A stretch of DNA of 64,000 bases from Mucilaginibacter jinjuensis (GCF_028596025.1 NZ_CP117167.1:3224001-3288000); one strand, 5' to 3'. Shown: positions 8,853 through 18,863, numbered from the stretch's first letter. Notes: generated from the letters alone by a model not told the origin. Program-made: numbers and translations.

Positions 8853-10024
8853 GATAAAACTACCTCTTCTGCTGAGCCCTTGCGGCTAAAGTTTCTTGTT
8901 AAAGTTTCGTAAATAATTCTCAACCAAATTACAAAGCAAGGTAGTGCTTTAAACGCATAAGGTTTTATATAGTGTTTGTTGATGTATTTCGGGAACAGGT
9001 CTGACGGTGATAAACTAGTGATCAACAGCGCAAATACCAGTAAAAAGATCTCAAATCCTGTAATCGGCCTATCCAAATTCATAAACCAAATTGCCACGCC
9101 CGTAAAAGCAATAATATAAGTAGGGGACTCAGACCCGGTACTGAATATTACCGTAAAAATAAGCGTAGAAGCCAGCAGCAAATATCTGAACTGCATATTG
9201 CTAAACCATTTGAAACGAAGATAAGCCGTTGCAAACAATAACAATCCCGGTAGAAGCACCAATGTATTAGAAAGCTGAGGATAGTTAAATACCCGCCTGA
9301 TCATCCCCATTACAGAAATATCCTGCATGGTCGACATGGTGTTCTCACCGTTTTTATGCGATAAACTCTCATACCAATCCAGGTAAGATTGGTTTACAAA
9401 ATGAGGCGATGATACCAGCATAGGCAATGCATATAACACTACCGACCATAGCGCGAAGCTCCAGATAAATTTCACCTTGTCTTTCGAGAAAAAGAAAAAA
9501 GCCAGGCCAACAATACCGTAGAGCTTTATTAACGTACCGGCAACAATGAGCAGCGTTGCCCAGAAATCCTGCTTTCGGTTTATAAATACAAAGCTTAGTA
9601 TAATAATAGCTGCCATACTGGGGTTAAACTGAACGGCAAAGGCAGCTGTCATTAACTCATGTGCACAGATTAGTAATACAGCCAGTTGCTGGTTTAATGT
9701 GAATGGTAATTGCCGTATGGCTATGTATAATACCGATACATTAAATAACACCCATAAGATTACGCCTATGCTATCGGGAAGATAAGTAAAAGGAGCAATA
9801 AGCAAACCGAACAATGGCCCGTAGTGGTTAGTGTCAAAATAAAATTGGGGTTGTGGGGTATATAAGTTATGCTGGTTTAACAGGTTAACAAACGTATACT
9901 TATATATAAAGTAGTTGTTAATATGGTGATGCGCCGTTTGCTTAATAACAGCGGCCAGACTTAACCCGAACCATAAAATAGTAACAAAGTATTTGTTTAA
10001 AAGCAGCTTGCCCAGTTTTGACAT
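8849..10024 (-). CDS. polytopic GT87-like (DUF2029) glycosyltransferase
   Basis: A 391-residue integral membrane protein with about ten hydrophobic segments and the loop organisation of GT87/DUF2029 alpha-mannosyltransferase-like enzymes, including an early periplasmic stretch with DTNHYGPLFG. Such enzymes use polyprenyl-phosphate sugars as donors, which fits coupling to the GT2 gene that makes them. It is the first gene of the leftward operon 10024-7136. The family call rests on topology and the early acidic loop, not on a clear catalytic signature. Confidence 0.7.
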   Translation of the reverse strand: MSKLGKLLLNKYFVTILWFGLSLAAVIKQTAHHHINNYFIYKYTFVNLLNQHNLYTPQPQFYFDTNHYGPLFGLLIAPFTYLPDSIGVILWVLFNVSVLYIAIRQLPFTLNQQLAVLLICAHELMTAAFAVQFNPSMAAIIILSFVFINRKQDFWATLLIVAGTLIKLYGIVGLAFFFFSKDKVKFIWSFALWSVVLYALPMLVSSPHFVNQSYLDWYESLSHKNGENTMSTMQDISVMGMIRRVFNYPQLSNTLVLLPGLLLFATAYLRFKWFSNMQFRYLLLASTLIFTVIFSTGSESPTYIIAFTGVAIWFMNLDRPITGFEIFLLVFALLITSLSPSDLFPKYINKHYIKPYAFKALPCFVIWLRIIYETLTRNFSRKGSAEEVVLS

Positions 10025-10100
10025 TAATTAGGATTTGTCAGTTTCTTGTTACAAATATATAGATAAGGGAGGTAATATCTATATAACAAAGCTGCTATAA

Positions 10101-10137
10101 AAAAGAAAAGGTCCCGCTATTGCGGAACCTTTCTTTT
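10101..10137 (-). terminator. terminator between metX and the glycan operon
   Basis: A long near-perfect stem (AAAGAAAAGGTCCCGC against GCGGAACCTTTCTTT with one mismatch) with A/T runs on both sides. It is positioned to end the leftward metY-metX transcript about 190 nt after the metX stop. Confidence 0.7.
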
Positions 10138-10169
10138 AAAAACAACATCAGGAATCTTCACAATTAAGG

Positions 10170-10241
10170 CTATTTGCTTGCCCGCTTAACTGACCCCTCG
10201 TAACCGGGCAATAACCTTACCTGATAACAGATATACGGCAT
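10170..10241 (-). other. structured, GC-richer 3' region of metX with a 23-codon reading frame
   Basis: Within otherwise AT-rich sequence downstream of metX, the leftward strand contains a perfect 7-bp stem (TTGCCCG / CGGGCAA) with a 20-nt loop. The same stretch is an open frame from ATG that encodes 23 residues, including LLPGYEGSVKRASK. It could be a structured 3' RNA, a tiny peptide gene or chance. Nothing else supports either reading. Confidence 0.25.
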
Positions 10242-10322
10242 TGCCTGACGGTCAGATTTTTAAATGTCATTTTTTTGTTAAAAAACTAAGAAAACTAATT
10301 AAAACAAGGTTCTTATATGTTT

Positions 10323-11408
10323 TTAAGCAGATTGCTGCAGTTCAATGATCTTACCCTTTACATCTGTTTTAAAAAAAGAAGTCACAATATTGGTCAGTGA
10401 TTCAGTCTCAATTAAAAAGCCATCGTGCCCGTAAAATGAATCCAATTCTGCAAAAGCTGCTTTTGGGATATGCTGAAACAGGTATTGTTGCTCTTCCAAA
10501 GGAAACAAAACGTCTGAGCGGATACCCACTACCAGCGTTTTAGCTTTAATGGTGCTCAGTGCCTTTTCAACGCTTTTGCGGCCACGGCCGGCATCGTGCG
10601 AATCCATTACTTTTGTTAAATACCAGTAGCTGTAGGCATTGAAACGGTTTACCAGTTTTTCGCCCTGGTAGCTTTGGTACGATGATGCTTTGAAATTATC
10701 GGTGACATCTGCATTCTCTTCTTGCTGGGTAAGCGAGTAAGTTTTGTAGTTACGGTACGATAGCAATGCAAAGCTACGTGCCGCCTTTAAGCCTTTAGCG
10801 CCACCTTTAGCGGTATTGGCATAGAAAGTACGGTCTGAAGTAATGGCTAATCTTTGCGATTCGTTAAAGGCAATGCCCCACGGCGAGTGTTTCGCGTTTG
10901 TAGCAATCAAAATCAGGTTCTTAATTCTTTCTGGTTGATCAATGCTCCATTCCAAAGCTTGTTGACCGCCCAGTGAGCCGCCGATAAGGATATGGATATT
11001 ATCAATCCCCAAGCTATCAGCCAATAGTTGGTGCGCCTTAACAACATCGCGAATAGTGAACTGCGGAAAACTGAGATAATAAGGCTCGTTAGTATCGGGG
11101 TTTACAGATAGCGGATTGCTGGTGCCGTAAGGCGAACCCAGGATGTTAGCACAAACAATAAAATGTTCATCCGGGTTAAAGAAATTACCTTCGCCAAAAA
11201 AGCCTTGCCACCAGTCAAACACATCGGAATTTGCAGTGAGGGCATGGCATACCCACACTACGTTATCCCGATTCTTATTGAGCCTTCCATAAGTATGAAA
11301 ACCTATTTCCAGCCCCTTTATTTTTTTACCCGATTCCAGAACAAATTCTTCCGGATGCTTATATATTTCAGTATTCATTGTATTCGTCGTCATATTCCTT
11401 TCCGCCAA
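10323..11408 (-). CDS. metX: homoserine O-acetyltransferase
   Basis: A 361-residue alpha/beta-hydrolase that acetylates L-homoserine with acetyl-CoA, the activating step for direct sulfhydrylation. Motifs are the family's ILGSPYGTSNP, the nucleophile elbow GGSLGGQQALEW with its serine, the catalytic aspartate in VGIRSDVLFP, and the histidine in SFYGHDGFLIE. It lies 22 nt after metY in the same operon and supplies MetY's substrate. The first ATG is used; ATGs at residues 6 and 11 are possible. Confidence 0.93.
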   Translation of the reverse strand: MAERNMTTNTMNTEIYKHPEEFVLESGKKIKGLEIGFHTYGRLNKNRDNVVWVCHALTANSDVFDWWQGFFGEGNFFNPDEHFIVCANILGSPYGTSNPLSVNPDTNEPYYLSFPQFTIRDVVKAHQLLADSLGIDNIHILIGGSLGGQQALEWSIDQPERIKNLILIATNAKHSPWGIAFNESQRLAITSDRTFYANTAKGGAKGLKAARSFALLSYRNYKTYSLTQQEENADVTDNFKASSYQSYQGEKLVNRFNAYSYWYLTKVMDSHDAGRGRKSVEKALSTIKAKTLVVGIRSDVLFPLEEQQYLFQHIPKAAFAELDSFYGHDGFLIETESLTNIVTSFFKTDVKGKIIELQQSA

Positions 11409-11430
11409 AGGCGAAATGTTAGGAGAGATG

Positions 11431-12774
<1,344 letters not shown>

Positions 12775-12867
12775 TTAAACAAAATGTTATAAACACACTA
12801 TGGGATATAGGATATCCATGGAATACACGTACAGTTTCAGGAAGGAGAAAGGGAACGTGTTATTGCA

Positions 12868-12984
12868 TTAGCAACAGCAACAACAAGTGTGCATACAGTT
12901 TTTTGCTCTAACCGGAATTAAAACAACTGAAGGACCTTGTTTAGGAGTTAAGTACTGCTGAAGAATGCGAATTAATTTTTCCAT
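12868..12984 (-). CDS. 38-residue leader peptide ending in five cysteines
   Basis: A short reading frame (ATG to TAA, 38 codons) lies between the SAM riboswitch and metY. It begins MEKLIRILQQYL and ends in HTCCCCC, that is five consecutive Cys codons (TGT TGT TGC TGT TGC) just before the stop. Its ATG is 6 nt after the 3' strand of the riboswitch P1 helix, and its stop is 111 nt before metY. A run of codons for a pathway end product next to biosynthesis genes is the hallmark of an attenuation-type leader. It could also be a small cysteine-rich protein, and I cannot see a clear terminator after it. Confidence 0.65.
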   Translation of the reverse strand: MEKLIRILQQYLTPKQGPSVVLIPVRAKNCMHTCCCCC

Positions 12985-12990
12985 TTTATC

Positions 12991-13103
12991 ATTTATATGC
13001 CCCGGGGTTAATTATTTCCGGGTCAGGAATTGGCACCTTCTCTACCTTTTAGAGGGTTGCCAGCGGGTTTTGGAGCCTGTTCTCTCGCCGCTTCTATATA
13101 AAT
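12991..13103 (-). ncRNA. SAM-I (S-box) riboswitch upstream of metY
   Basis: On the leftward strand the conserved S-box core is readable: GAGAGAACAGGCTC, CCCGCTGGCAACC, then AAGGTGCCAATTCCTGACCCGG. The whole is closed by a perfect 8-bp P1 helix, ATTTATAT (13096-13103) with ATATAAAT (12991-12998). It senses S-adenosylmethionine and normally switches off methionine synthesis genes. Here the next element is the start codon of the cysteine leader, with no terminator hairpin visible between, which suggests control at translation initiation or through the leader. Confidence 0.9.
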
Positions 13104-13311
13104 CAAAAACCTTTGAGGGGAAATTGATCGTGGTACTACTACCAAATATTATTTCAAAGGTAGGGCAAACCAGATCATAATTCCAAATTAAATTTCAATT
13201 TTATTGAAATGTCATCGGGCGATGTACTAAGCACCATATCTTAACATAAAGATAACCTGCTGAAAAGAAACAAATTATAATCTTGCAACTTCCTAATTAA
13301 AAGCAGAAACC

Positions 13312-13470
13312 ATGAACTATCCTATAGCCGGTTTAATAATAATACTTGTTATTGCAGGCATTATCTGGTTGGTGAAACGCAACCAAAAAGATGAGAAAGA
13401 CTTCGAAAAAGAAATAGAGGAATCTGAAATTAAACCGGGTAAACACGAAGATCCGGGCGACCCGGTTTAA
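13312..13470 (+). CDS. small single-pass membrane protein, 52 residues
   Basis: An ATG-initiated frame of 52 codons with an N-terminal hydrophobic segment (about residues 4-21, PIAGLIIILVIAGIIWLV), a basic residue cluster (KRNQK) and a highly charged, acidic tail ending HEDPGDPV. This topology (out-in, cytoplasmic tail) is typical of small Bacteroidota membrane proteins of unknown role. It stands alone between the riboswitch region and the convergent PLP-enzyme gene. Confidence 0.6.
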   Translation: MNYPIAGLIIILVIAGIIWLVKRNQKDEKDFEKEIEESEIKPGKHEDPGDPV

Positions 13471-13484
13471 TTTAGCAGGGAATA

Positions 13485-14606
13485 TTATATCGTAGCTAAT
13501 GTAGCAGACATGTCCTCAATCAGATCATCAATGTGCTCTAAACCAACAGATACGCGGATCAGGTTCTGAGGCGTTTTAGTGTCCGGCCCTTCTACTGATG
13601 CACGGTGCTCTATCAAGCTCTCTACGCCGCCTAAGCTTGTGGCCTGGGCAAATAGCTTTACCGTATTTACAACCTTTTTTGCTTCATCGGCACCGCCCTT
13701 AACCGTAAATGATAACATACCTCCAAAGGCCAGCATTTGCAGTTTAGCCAGTTGGTGCTGCGGGTGGCTTTCCAGCCCGGGGTACATTACAGCTTCAACT
13801 TTGGCATGTTTCTCTAAAAATTCGGCCATTAATTGTGCGTTGTTTACGTGGCCACGCATACGGTAAGGTAATGTTTTAATACTGCGGACTAAGAAATAAC
13901 AATCCTGCGGAGATGGCACAGCACCACCCATGCTTTGCACATTGCGGATACGTTCCCACCATTCATCTTTCACCGGTGTAATTAAAACGCCGCCTGTAAT
14001 GTCACTATGGCCGCCAATATATTTGGTTGATGAGTGCATTACTAAATCAGCCCCCAAAGTAAGCGGTAATTGACAGATAGGAGAGGCAAAGGTGTTATCA
14101 ACCACAACCTTCAAATCGTGCGCATGGGCCAATTTTACCAGCGCTGTAATATTGCTTAGTTTTAATAATGGGTTAGATGGTGTTTCTATCCATATTAAGC
14201 CGGTATGCGGTTTAATAGATTGTTCAACCAGTTCCAAATCACTCAGATCGATAAAATCGAACCACAGTATGCCTGCAAAAAGTGTCTTCAACTGATTGCG
14301 CAAACCATGGTACATATCATCAGGCGCTATAATATGCGTACCTGGTTTTAATGATTGAAATACCGCCATGCCAGCTGCATTGCCTGATGAAAAAGCTGCT
14401 GCATCTTCGCCCAGTTCCAGCTTAGCCAAAACGTTTTCTAACTGACTGCGATTAGGGTTGGCAATGCGGCCGTACATATAACCGCCAGGGTAATCACCAT
14501 CGGGGCCGCGCTCAAACGTGCTCGACATTACAATGGGTTTTATAACTGCTCTGGTGGTTTCGTCTGTATGGTTTCCTGCGTGGATGGCGATAGTCTCGAT
14601 ATGCAT
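13485..14606 (-). CDS. transsulfuration-family PLP enzyme (cystathionine gamma-synthase/lyase type)
   Basis: A 373-residue PLP enzyme. The PLP lysine is in HSSTKYIGGHSD, the cofactor aspartate in VVDNTFASP, and the YGRIANPNR substrate/PLP-phosphate motif is present. Length and motifs match MetB/CGL rather than MetY. Whether it makes cystathionine, cleaves it or degrades methionine cannot be told from sequence. It is monocistronic, divergent from the lipoprotein gene (95 nt between starts) and has no S-box in front of it. Confidence 0.85.
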   Translation of the reverse strand: MHIETIAIHAGNHTDETTRAVIKPIVMSSTFERGPDGDYPGGYMYGRIANPNRSQLENVLAKLELGEDAAAFSSGNAAGMAVFQSLKPGTHIIAPDDMYHGLRNQLKTLFAGILWFDFIDLSDLELVEQSIKPHTGLIWIETPSNPLLKLSNITALVKLAHAHDLKVVVDNTFASPICQLPLTLGADLVMHSSTKYIGGHSDITGGVLITPVKDEWWERIRNVQSMGGAVPSPQDCYFLVRSIKTLPYRMRGHVNNAQLMAEFLEKHAKVEAVMYPGLESHPQHQLAKLQMLAFGGMLSFTVKGGADEAKKVVNTVKLFAQATSLGGVESLIEHRASVEGPDTKTPQNLIRVSVGLEHIDDLIEDMSATLATI

Positions 14607-14701
14607 AGCGTCAAAATAAAGAAGAAAAATTCAGCTTTAACTGTAGCAGTCAAAAATATTACAACGTAATCATATACAAACGCACAAACCAAACCACACG
14701 T

Positions 14702-15232
14702 ATGAGAAGAGTATTACTTTTATTACTAACGGCTATTACGCTGTTGAGCGCCTGCAAAAAAGATGGCATAGCTAAAAAAGACGAGTTTGAGGCCAGTTAT
14801 GAAAAATTGCAGGACTTTAAGAAGTCGAGCGGTAACAGTTATACTTATATAGCCACATCAGGTTCTGTGTTTGGGTATTCAAGTACAACAACCGTAACAG
14901 TTATAAATGGTATTGTGGTAGGCCGCGATTACAAGGCTTACCGCTTAAATGACGCTCATCAATCTGTTTTGTACCTCAGTTTTACTGAAGATAAAAGTAG
15001 CATAGGTGCGCATACGCAAGGGCAGGAGGCACTTACGTTAGATCAGATCTATTCGAAAGCCAAAAACGAATGGCTTAAGGTTGATCGCAAAGCCAATGAT
15101 ATTTACTTTGAAACTAATGCAGATGGATTGATTGCCAACTGTGGTTATGTACCCAAAGGATGCCAGGATGATTGCTTTAACGGGATCACAATTTTATCCA
15201 TACAGGCTACACCAAGGTTTGTAGTAAACTAA
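14702..15232 (+). CDS. lipoprotein of unknown function
   Basis: A 176-residue exported protein with a lipoprotein signal (LLSAC, lipidated Cys18) followed by a lysine-rich stretch. The remainder is a compact soluble domain with four cysteines near the C-terminus (NCGYVPKGCQDDC), which may form disulfides. I do not recognise a family. It is probably anchored to the outer membrane and has its own promoter in the divergent region. Confidence 0.7.
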   Translation: MRRVLLLLLTAITLLSACKKDGIAKKDEFEASYEKLQDFKKSSGNSYTYIATSGSVFGYSSTTTVTVINGIVVGRDYKAYRLNDAHQSVLYLSFTEDKSSIGAHTQGQEALTLDQIYSKAKNEWLKVDRKANDIYFETNADGLIANCGYVPKGCQDDCFNGITILSIQATPRFVVN

Positions 15233-15245
15233 CAATTTTATAAGC

Positions 15246-15303
15246 CGTTGTAACATTTGTTACAACGATGTGATGCGGATTAGTGCCTTAATTGTTACTT
15301 TTG
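15246..15303 (+). promoter_or_regulatory. dyad operator and -7 box upstream of mqnE
   Basis: A perfect 9-bp inverted repeat with a 4-nt centre, CGTTGTAAC-ATTT-GTTACAACG (15246-15267), is followed 28 nt later by a consensus Bacteroidota -7 box TACTTTTG (15296-15303), 19 nt before the mqnE ATG. No T-run follows the dyad, so it is not a terminator for the lipoprotein gene. The size resembles CRP/FNR-family operators. Confidence 0.55.
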
Positions 15304-15322
15304 CTAACAAAAAAGTGATTTA

Positions 15323-16516
15323 ATGGACGCTGAACAACATCTACAGTTATTATTAAATGACACCCGCCTTCCCGACGAACTGAAACATATAGCCGGAAAA
15401 GTACTTAACAACGAACGCATTAGCTTTGACGAAGGGGTTACCCTTTACGAAAAAGGCGAGCTTGGCTACCTGGGTATCTTAGCCAATTACATCCGCGAAA
15501 AACGCCACGGAGATAAAACATATTTCAACAGAAATTTTCATATCGAGCCAACCAACCTGTGTGTTTACGATTGTAAATTTTGCTCTTACTCACGCCTGAT
15601 CAAAGAAAGATCAGAAGGATGGGAATACACGATGGACGATATGCTGAACATCGTAAAAAAATACGATGGCGAACCGGTTACCGAAGTGCATATTGTAGGT
15701 GGTGTATTGCCGCAATACGATGTTCCTTTTTACGCAGAGCTTTTCCGCCGTATCAAGGCACATCGCCCCGAACTGCATGTAAAAGCATTAACCCCGGTTG
15801 AGTATCACTACATCTTTAAAAAAGCTAAAATTGATTATGCCACAGGTATGGCCCTGATGAAGGAAGCCGGACTGGAATCAATGCCAGGTGGTGGCGCCGA
15901 AATTTTCCACCCAGAAATCAGGGAGCAAATTGCCAAAGATAAATGTACTGCCGATCAATGGATCGATATTCATCGTGAATGGCATAAACTGGGCATGCGT
16001 TCAAACGCCACTATGTTATATGGCCATATCGAAGAATTCCGTCACCGTGTTGATCACATGGATCGCCTGCGCCAGTTACAGGATGAGACCGGAGGTTTCC
16101 AAACCTTTATTCCGTTGAAGTTCCGTAACAAGGATAACCAGATGTCGAACGTTGCCGAATCAACCGTTGTAGAAGATTTGCGTAATTACGCCATCGCACG
16201 GATCTACCTTGATAACTTCGATCATATTAAAGCCTATTGGGCAATGATAAGCCGTACTACAGCGCAACTATCACTGAATTTTGGGGTTGATGATATTGAT
16301 GGTACACTTGATGATACTACCAAAATTTACTCAATGGCCGGTGCCGAAGAGCAAACACCTGGTATGAGTACTAAAGAACTGGTAAACCTCATTAAAAATG
16401 CAGGCCGTACCGCTATTGAGCGCGATACTTTATATAATGTAGTTACAGATTTTACCAACTACGATTTTCCGGAAGAGGCAAAACCACAGTTTTACCGTTT
16501 GCCGGTAGTTAACTAA
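15323..16516 (+). CDS. mqnE: aminofutalosine synthase (radical SAM)
   Basis: A 397-residue radical-SAM enzyme. The 4Fe-4S motif CVYDCKFC (Cx3Cx2C, about residue 79) is preceded by FHIEPTNL, and the MqnE-type MPGGGAEIFHPEIR follows; the related MqnC has a different residue pattern there. MqnE joins the MqnA product to SAM-derived adenosine to form aminofutalosine in the futalosine route to menaquinone. It heads a three-gene unit with a histidine phosphatase and mqnA. Confidence 0.9.
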   Translation: MDAEQHLQLLLNDTRLPDELKHIAGKVLNNERISFDEGVTLYEKGELGYLGILANYIREKRHGDKTYFNRNFHIEPTNLCVYDCKFCSYSRLIKERSEGWEYTMDDMLNIVKKYDGEPVTEVHIVGGVLPQYDVPFYAELFRRIKAHRPELHVKALTPVEYHYIFKKAKIDYATGMALMKEAGLESMPGGGAEIFHPEIREQIAKDKCTADQWIDIHREWHKLGMRSNATMLYGHIEEFRHRVDHMDRLRQLQDETGGFQTFIPLKFRNKDNQMSNVAESTVVEDLRNYAIARIYLDNFDHIKAYWAMISRTTAQLSLNFGVDDIDGTLDDTTKIYSMAGAEEQTPGMSTKELVNLIKNAGRTAIERDTLYNVVTDFTNYDFPEEAKPQFYRLPVVN

Positions 16517-16536
16517 GCATATACTTTATACAATAA

Positions 16537-17154
16537 ATGGTTATTAAAACTTTATACATCGTTCGTCATGGACAAACTGATCTGAATAAGCAAGGGATAG
16601 TACAAGGGCGGGGGATGAATACAGATTTAAATGACGAAGGCCGCAAACAAGCTCAGCTATTTTTTAACTCATACGGTTATATTAATTTCGATAAGATCTA
16701 TATCTCTACCCTTAAACGTACCCAGCAAAGTATCCAGGGTTTTATAGATAAGGGTATCCCTTACGAAAAGCTTTCAGGCCTCGATGAGCTGGCTTGGGGC
16801 ATTCATGAAGGTCAGCCGAGCACACCAGAAACCAAAGCTGCGTTTTTACAACTGATGCGCGATTGGACTGCCGGTAGGCTTGATGTAAAGTTTGAAGGTG
16901 GTGAAAGCCCTAACGAGGTAAAAGCACGCCAGGAAGAAGCGTTGGAAACCATTATGAGCCATCCTGAAGAAAAGAATGTGCTGATCTGTATGCACGGCCG
17001 GGCCATGCGTTTATTGCTATGCCTGCTTACCGAGCAACCACTGACCAAAATGGAAAGCTTCCCGCACCAAAACCTGGTATTGTATAAAGTGACTTACAAC
17101 GGCGAAAAATTTGAGATCGCCGATTTTAACAATTCTATCCATTTAAAATATTAA
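16537..17154 (+). CDS. histidine phosphatase (phosphoglycerate-mutase-like)
   Basis: A 205-residue member of the histidine phosphatase superfamily. The phosphorylated histidine is in YIVRHGQTDLN, the second catalytic histidine in ICMHGRAMR, with arginines in STLKRTQQS. It sits 20 nt after mqnE and 8 nt before mqnA, tightly inside the menaquinone unit. Its substrate is unknown. The placement suggests a role linked to that pathway, but generic house-cleaning phosphatases are also common there. Confidence 0.85.
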   Translation: MVIKTLYIVRHGQTDLNKQGIVQGRGMNTDLNDEGRKQAQLFFNSYGYINFDKIYISTLKRTQQSIQGFIDKGIPYEKLSGLDELAWGIHEGQPSTPETKAAFLQLMRDWTAGRLDVKFEGGESPNEVKARQEEALETIMSHPEEKNVLICMHGRAMRLLLCLLTEQPLTKMESFPHQNLVLYKVTYNGEKFEIADFNNSIHLKY

Positions 17155-17162
17155 TACACGTT

Positions 17163-17906
17163 TTGAATAAGATTCGCATATCGGCCGTTAGTTATACTAA
17201 CACCAAGCCGTTTTTGTATGGTATTAACCATACCGATATTATTAATAAAATTGATCTGAGCCTGGATATTCCCTCAGATTGCGCCCAAAAACTAATTGAC
17301 GACCGTGCTGATATTGGCCTCATTCCGGTAGCTGCTGCACTTAGTTTACCTGAATGGCACATTGTATCTAACTATTGCATTGGTGCCGTTGGCAAAGTTG
17401 ATTCTGTTTTTATTTTCAGCAACTGCGCTATTGAGAATGTGAAGACTATTCAGTTAGATCCAGAATCGCGTTCATCAAATAACCTGGCCAAAGTGTTGAT
17501 GAAAAATCATTGGCAGGTAGCGCCAGAACAGGTTATTAATGCAGAGGATTATGCCCAGTCTGGCGAACCATGCACCGCATTTGTACAAATTGGCGATCGC
17601 ACTTTCGGTAAAAAAGATCAGTTTCCGTTTGTATATGATCTGGCCGAGGAATGGCAAAAATTAACCGGCCTGCCATTTACTTTTGCGGCCTGGATCTCAA
17701 ATAAACCTATTCCGCAGGAATTTATCGATGAGTTTAACGAGTCATTGCAATACGGCTTAGATCATCGTGAAGATTTATTTAAAGAACTCCCGATGCGCGA
17801 TGATTTCGACATTAGGGATTACTTAATGCATAAAATTGATTATCCGCTAACAGAAGACAAAAAGAAAGCGCTTTATTTGTTTCACGACTATATTATGGCG
17901 CTTTAG
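17163..17906 (+). CDS. mqnA: chorismate dehydratase
   Basis: A 247-residue periplasmic-binding-protein-fold enzyme (RISAVSYTNTKPFLYG at the start, ADIGLIPVAAA about residue 55, SRSSNNLAKVL about residue 105) that dehydrates chorismate to 3-[(1-carboxyvinyl)oxy]benzoate, the first step of the futalosine pathway. The start is TTG, 8 nt after the phosphatase stop. mqnE and mqnA in one operon show that this organism makes menaquinone through futalosine. mqnB, mqnC and mqnD are not in the window. Confidence 0.9.
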   Translation: MNKIRISAVSYTNTKPFLYGINHTDIINKIDLSLDIPSDCAQKLIDDRADIGLIPVAAALSLPEWHIVSNYCIGAVGKVDSVFIFSNCAIENVKTIQLDPESRSSNNLAKVLMKNHWQVAPEQVINAEDYAQSGEPCTAFVQIGDRTFGKKDQFPFVYDLAEEWQKLTGLPFTFAAWISNKPIPQEFIDEFNESLQYGLDHREDLFKELPMRDDFDIRDYLMHKIDYPLTEDKKKALYLFHDYIMAL

Positions 17907-18005
17907 TATTAAGGAATTGCTAAATCTCGCTTAGGCGCAAACATTATTGGGTGGTATTTATTGGTTAAGTATTAAATTTAATCAAAATCAATAAATACCC
18001 CATAA

Positions 18006-18812
18006 ATGGATACAAGATCATTAAAAGGCCAGGCTGCCCTGGTAACCGGGAGCGATAGCGGTATTGGTAAAGGTGTAGCCCTTGAACTGGCTAAAGCAGG
18101 TGCCAAACTGGTTATCAATTACGCACATAACCAAGATGCTGCCGACGAGGTAGTTAAAGAAATTACAGATGCCGGTGGCGAAGCCTACGCCTGGCAATGC
18201 GATGTAAGCCACGAAGAACAGGTGCAGGCCATGTTTCAGGAAATGTTTAAGCGTTATGGAACGATTGACATACTTGTAAACAACTCCGGCCTGCAAAAAG
18301 ACTCCAAATTTGTTGATATGACGCTCGATCAATGGAATACCGTGATCGGGATAAACCTGACCGGGCAGTTTCTTTGCGCCCGCGAAGCAGCCCGTGAGTT
18401 TATCCGCAGGGGAGTTGTAGAGGGAGTGAGCAAAGCTGCCGGTAAAATTATCTGCATGAGCAGTGTGCATGAGGTTATTCCATGGGGAGGCCACGTTAAC
18501 TATGCTACCAGTAAAGGCGGTATTATGATGATGATGAAAACATTGGCGCAAGAACTTGCCCCGCAAAAGATCAGGGTGGTGGGTATTGGCCCCGGTGCTA
18601 TACAAACACCAATCAATAAAAATGCCTGGGATACCCCAGAGGCACTGAACAGCCTTTTAACTTTGATACCTTATAACAGAATAGGCCAGCCCGATGATAT
18701 TGGCAAACTGGCCGCATGGCTGGCATCAGACGAGGCCGACTATATTACAGGTGTAACCATTTTCTGTGATGGCGGCATGACCCTATATCCGGGCTTTGCC
18801 GATAATGGTTGA
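18006..18812 (+). CDS. short-chain dehydrogenase/reductase, glucose 1-dehydrogenase-like
   Basis: A 268-residue classical SDR. The N-terminal TGSDSGIGKG binds NAD(P), NNSG marks the fourth strand, and the catalytic Ser/Tyr/Lys occur in MSSVHE and NYATSKGG. The C-terminus ends FCDGGMTLYPGF, the family pattern of glucose 1-dehydrogenases. The true substrate is uncertain. It is monocistronic, about 100 nt after mqnA, and is closed by a terminator. Confidence 0.85.
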   Translation: MDTRSLKGQAALVTGSDSGIGKGVALELAKAGAKLVINYAHNQDAADEVVKEITDAGGEAYAWQCDVSHEEQVQAMFQEMFKRYGTIDILVNNSGLQKDSKFVDMTLDQWNTVIGINLTGQFLCAREAAREFIRRGVVEGVSKAAGKIICMSSVHEVIPWGGHVNYATSKGGIMMMMKTLAQELAPQKIRVVGIGPGAIQTPINKNAWDTPEALNSLLTLIPYNRIGQPDDIGKLAAWLASDEADYITGVTIFCDGGMTLYPGFADNG

Positions 18813-18832
18813 TCAATTTCGGATTTCGAATT

Positions 18833-18849
18833 TTCGATTTCGGATTTAA
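18833..18849 (+). repeat. short repeat remnant, second copy
   Basis: Exact 17-bp match to 6972-6988, again just after a gene's stop codon. Confidence 0.5.
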
Positions 18850-18863
18850 AACATAAAAGACGT

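Noticed and set aside
12965..13180. A rightward 71-codon reading frame in the metY leader region
   Set aside because: It is the complement of the SAM riboswitch; no protein-like features and no conserved start.
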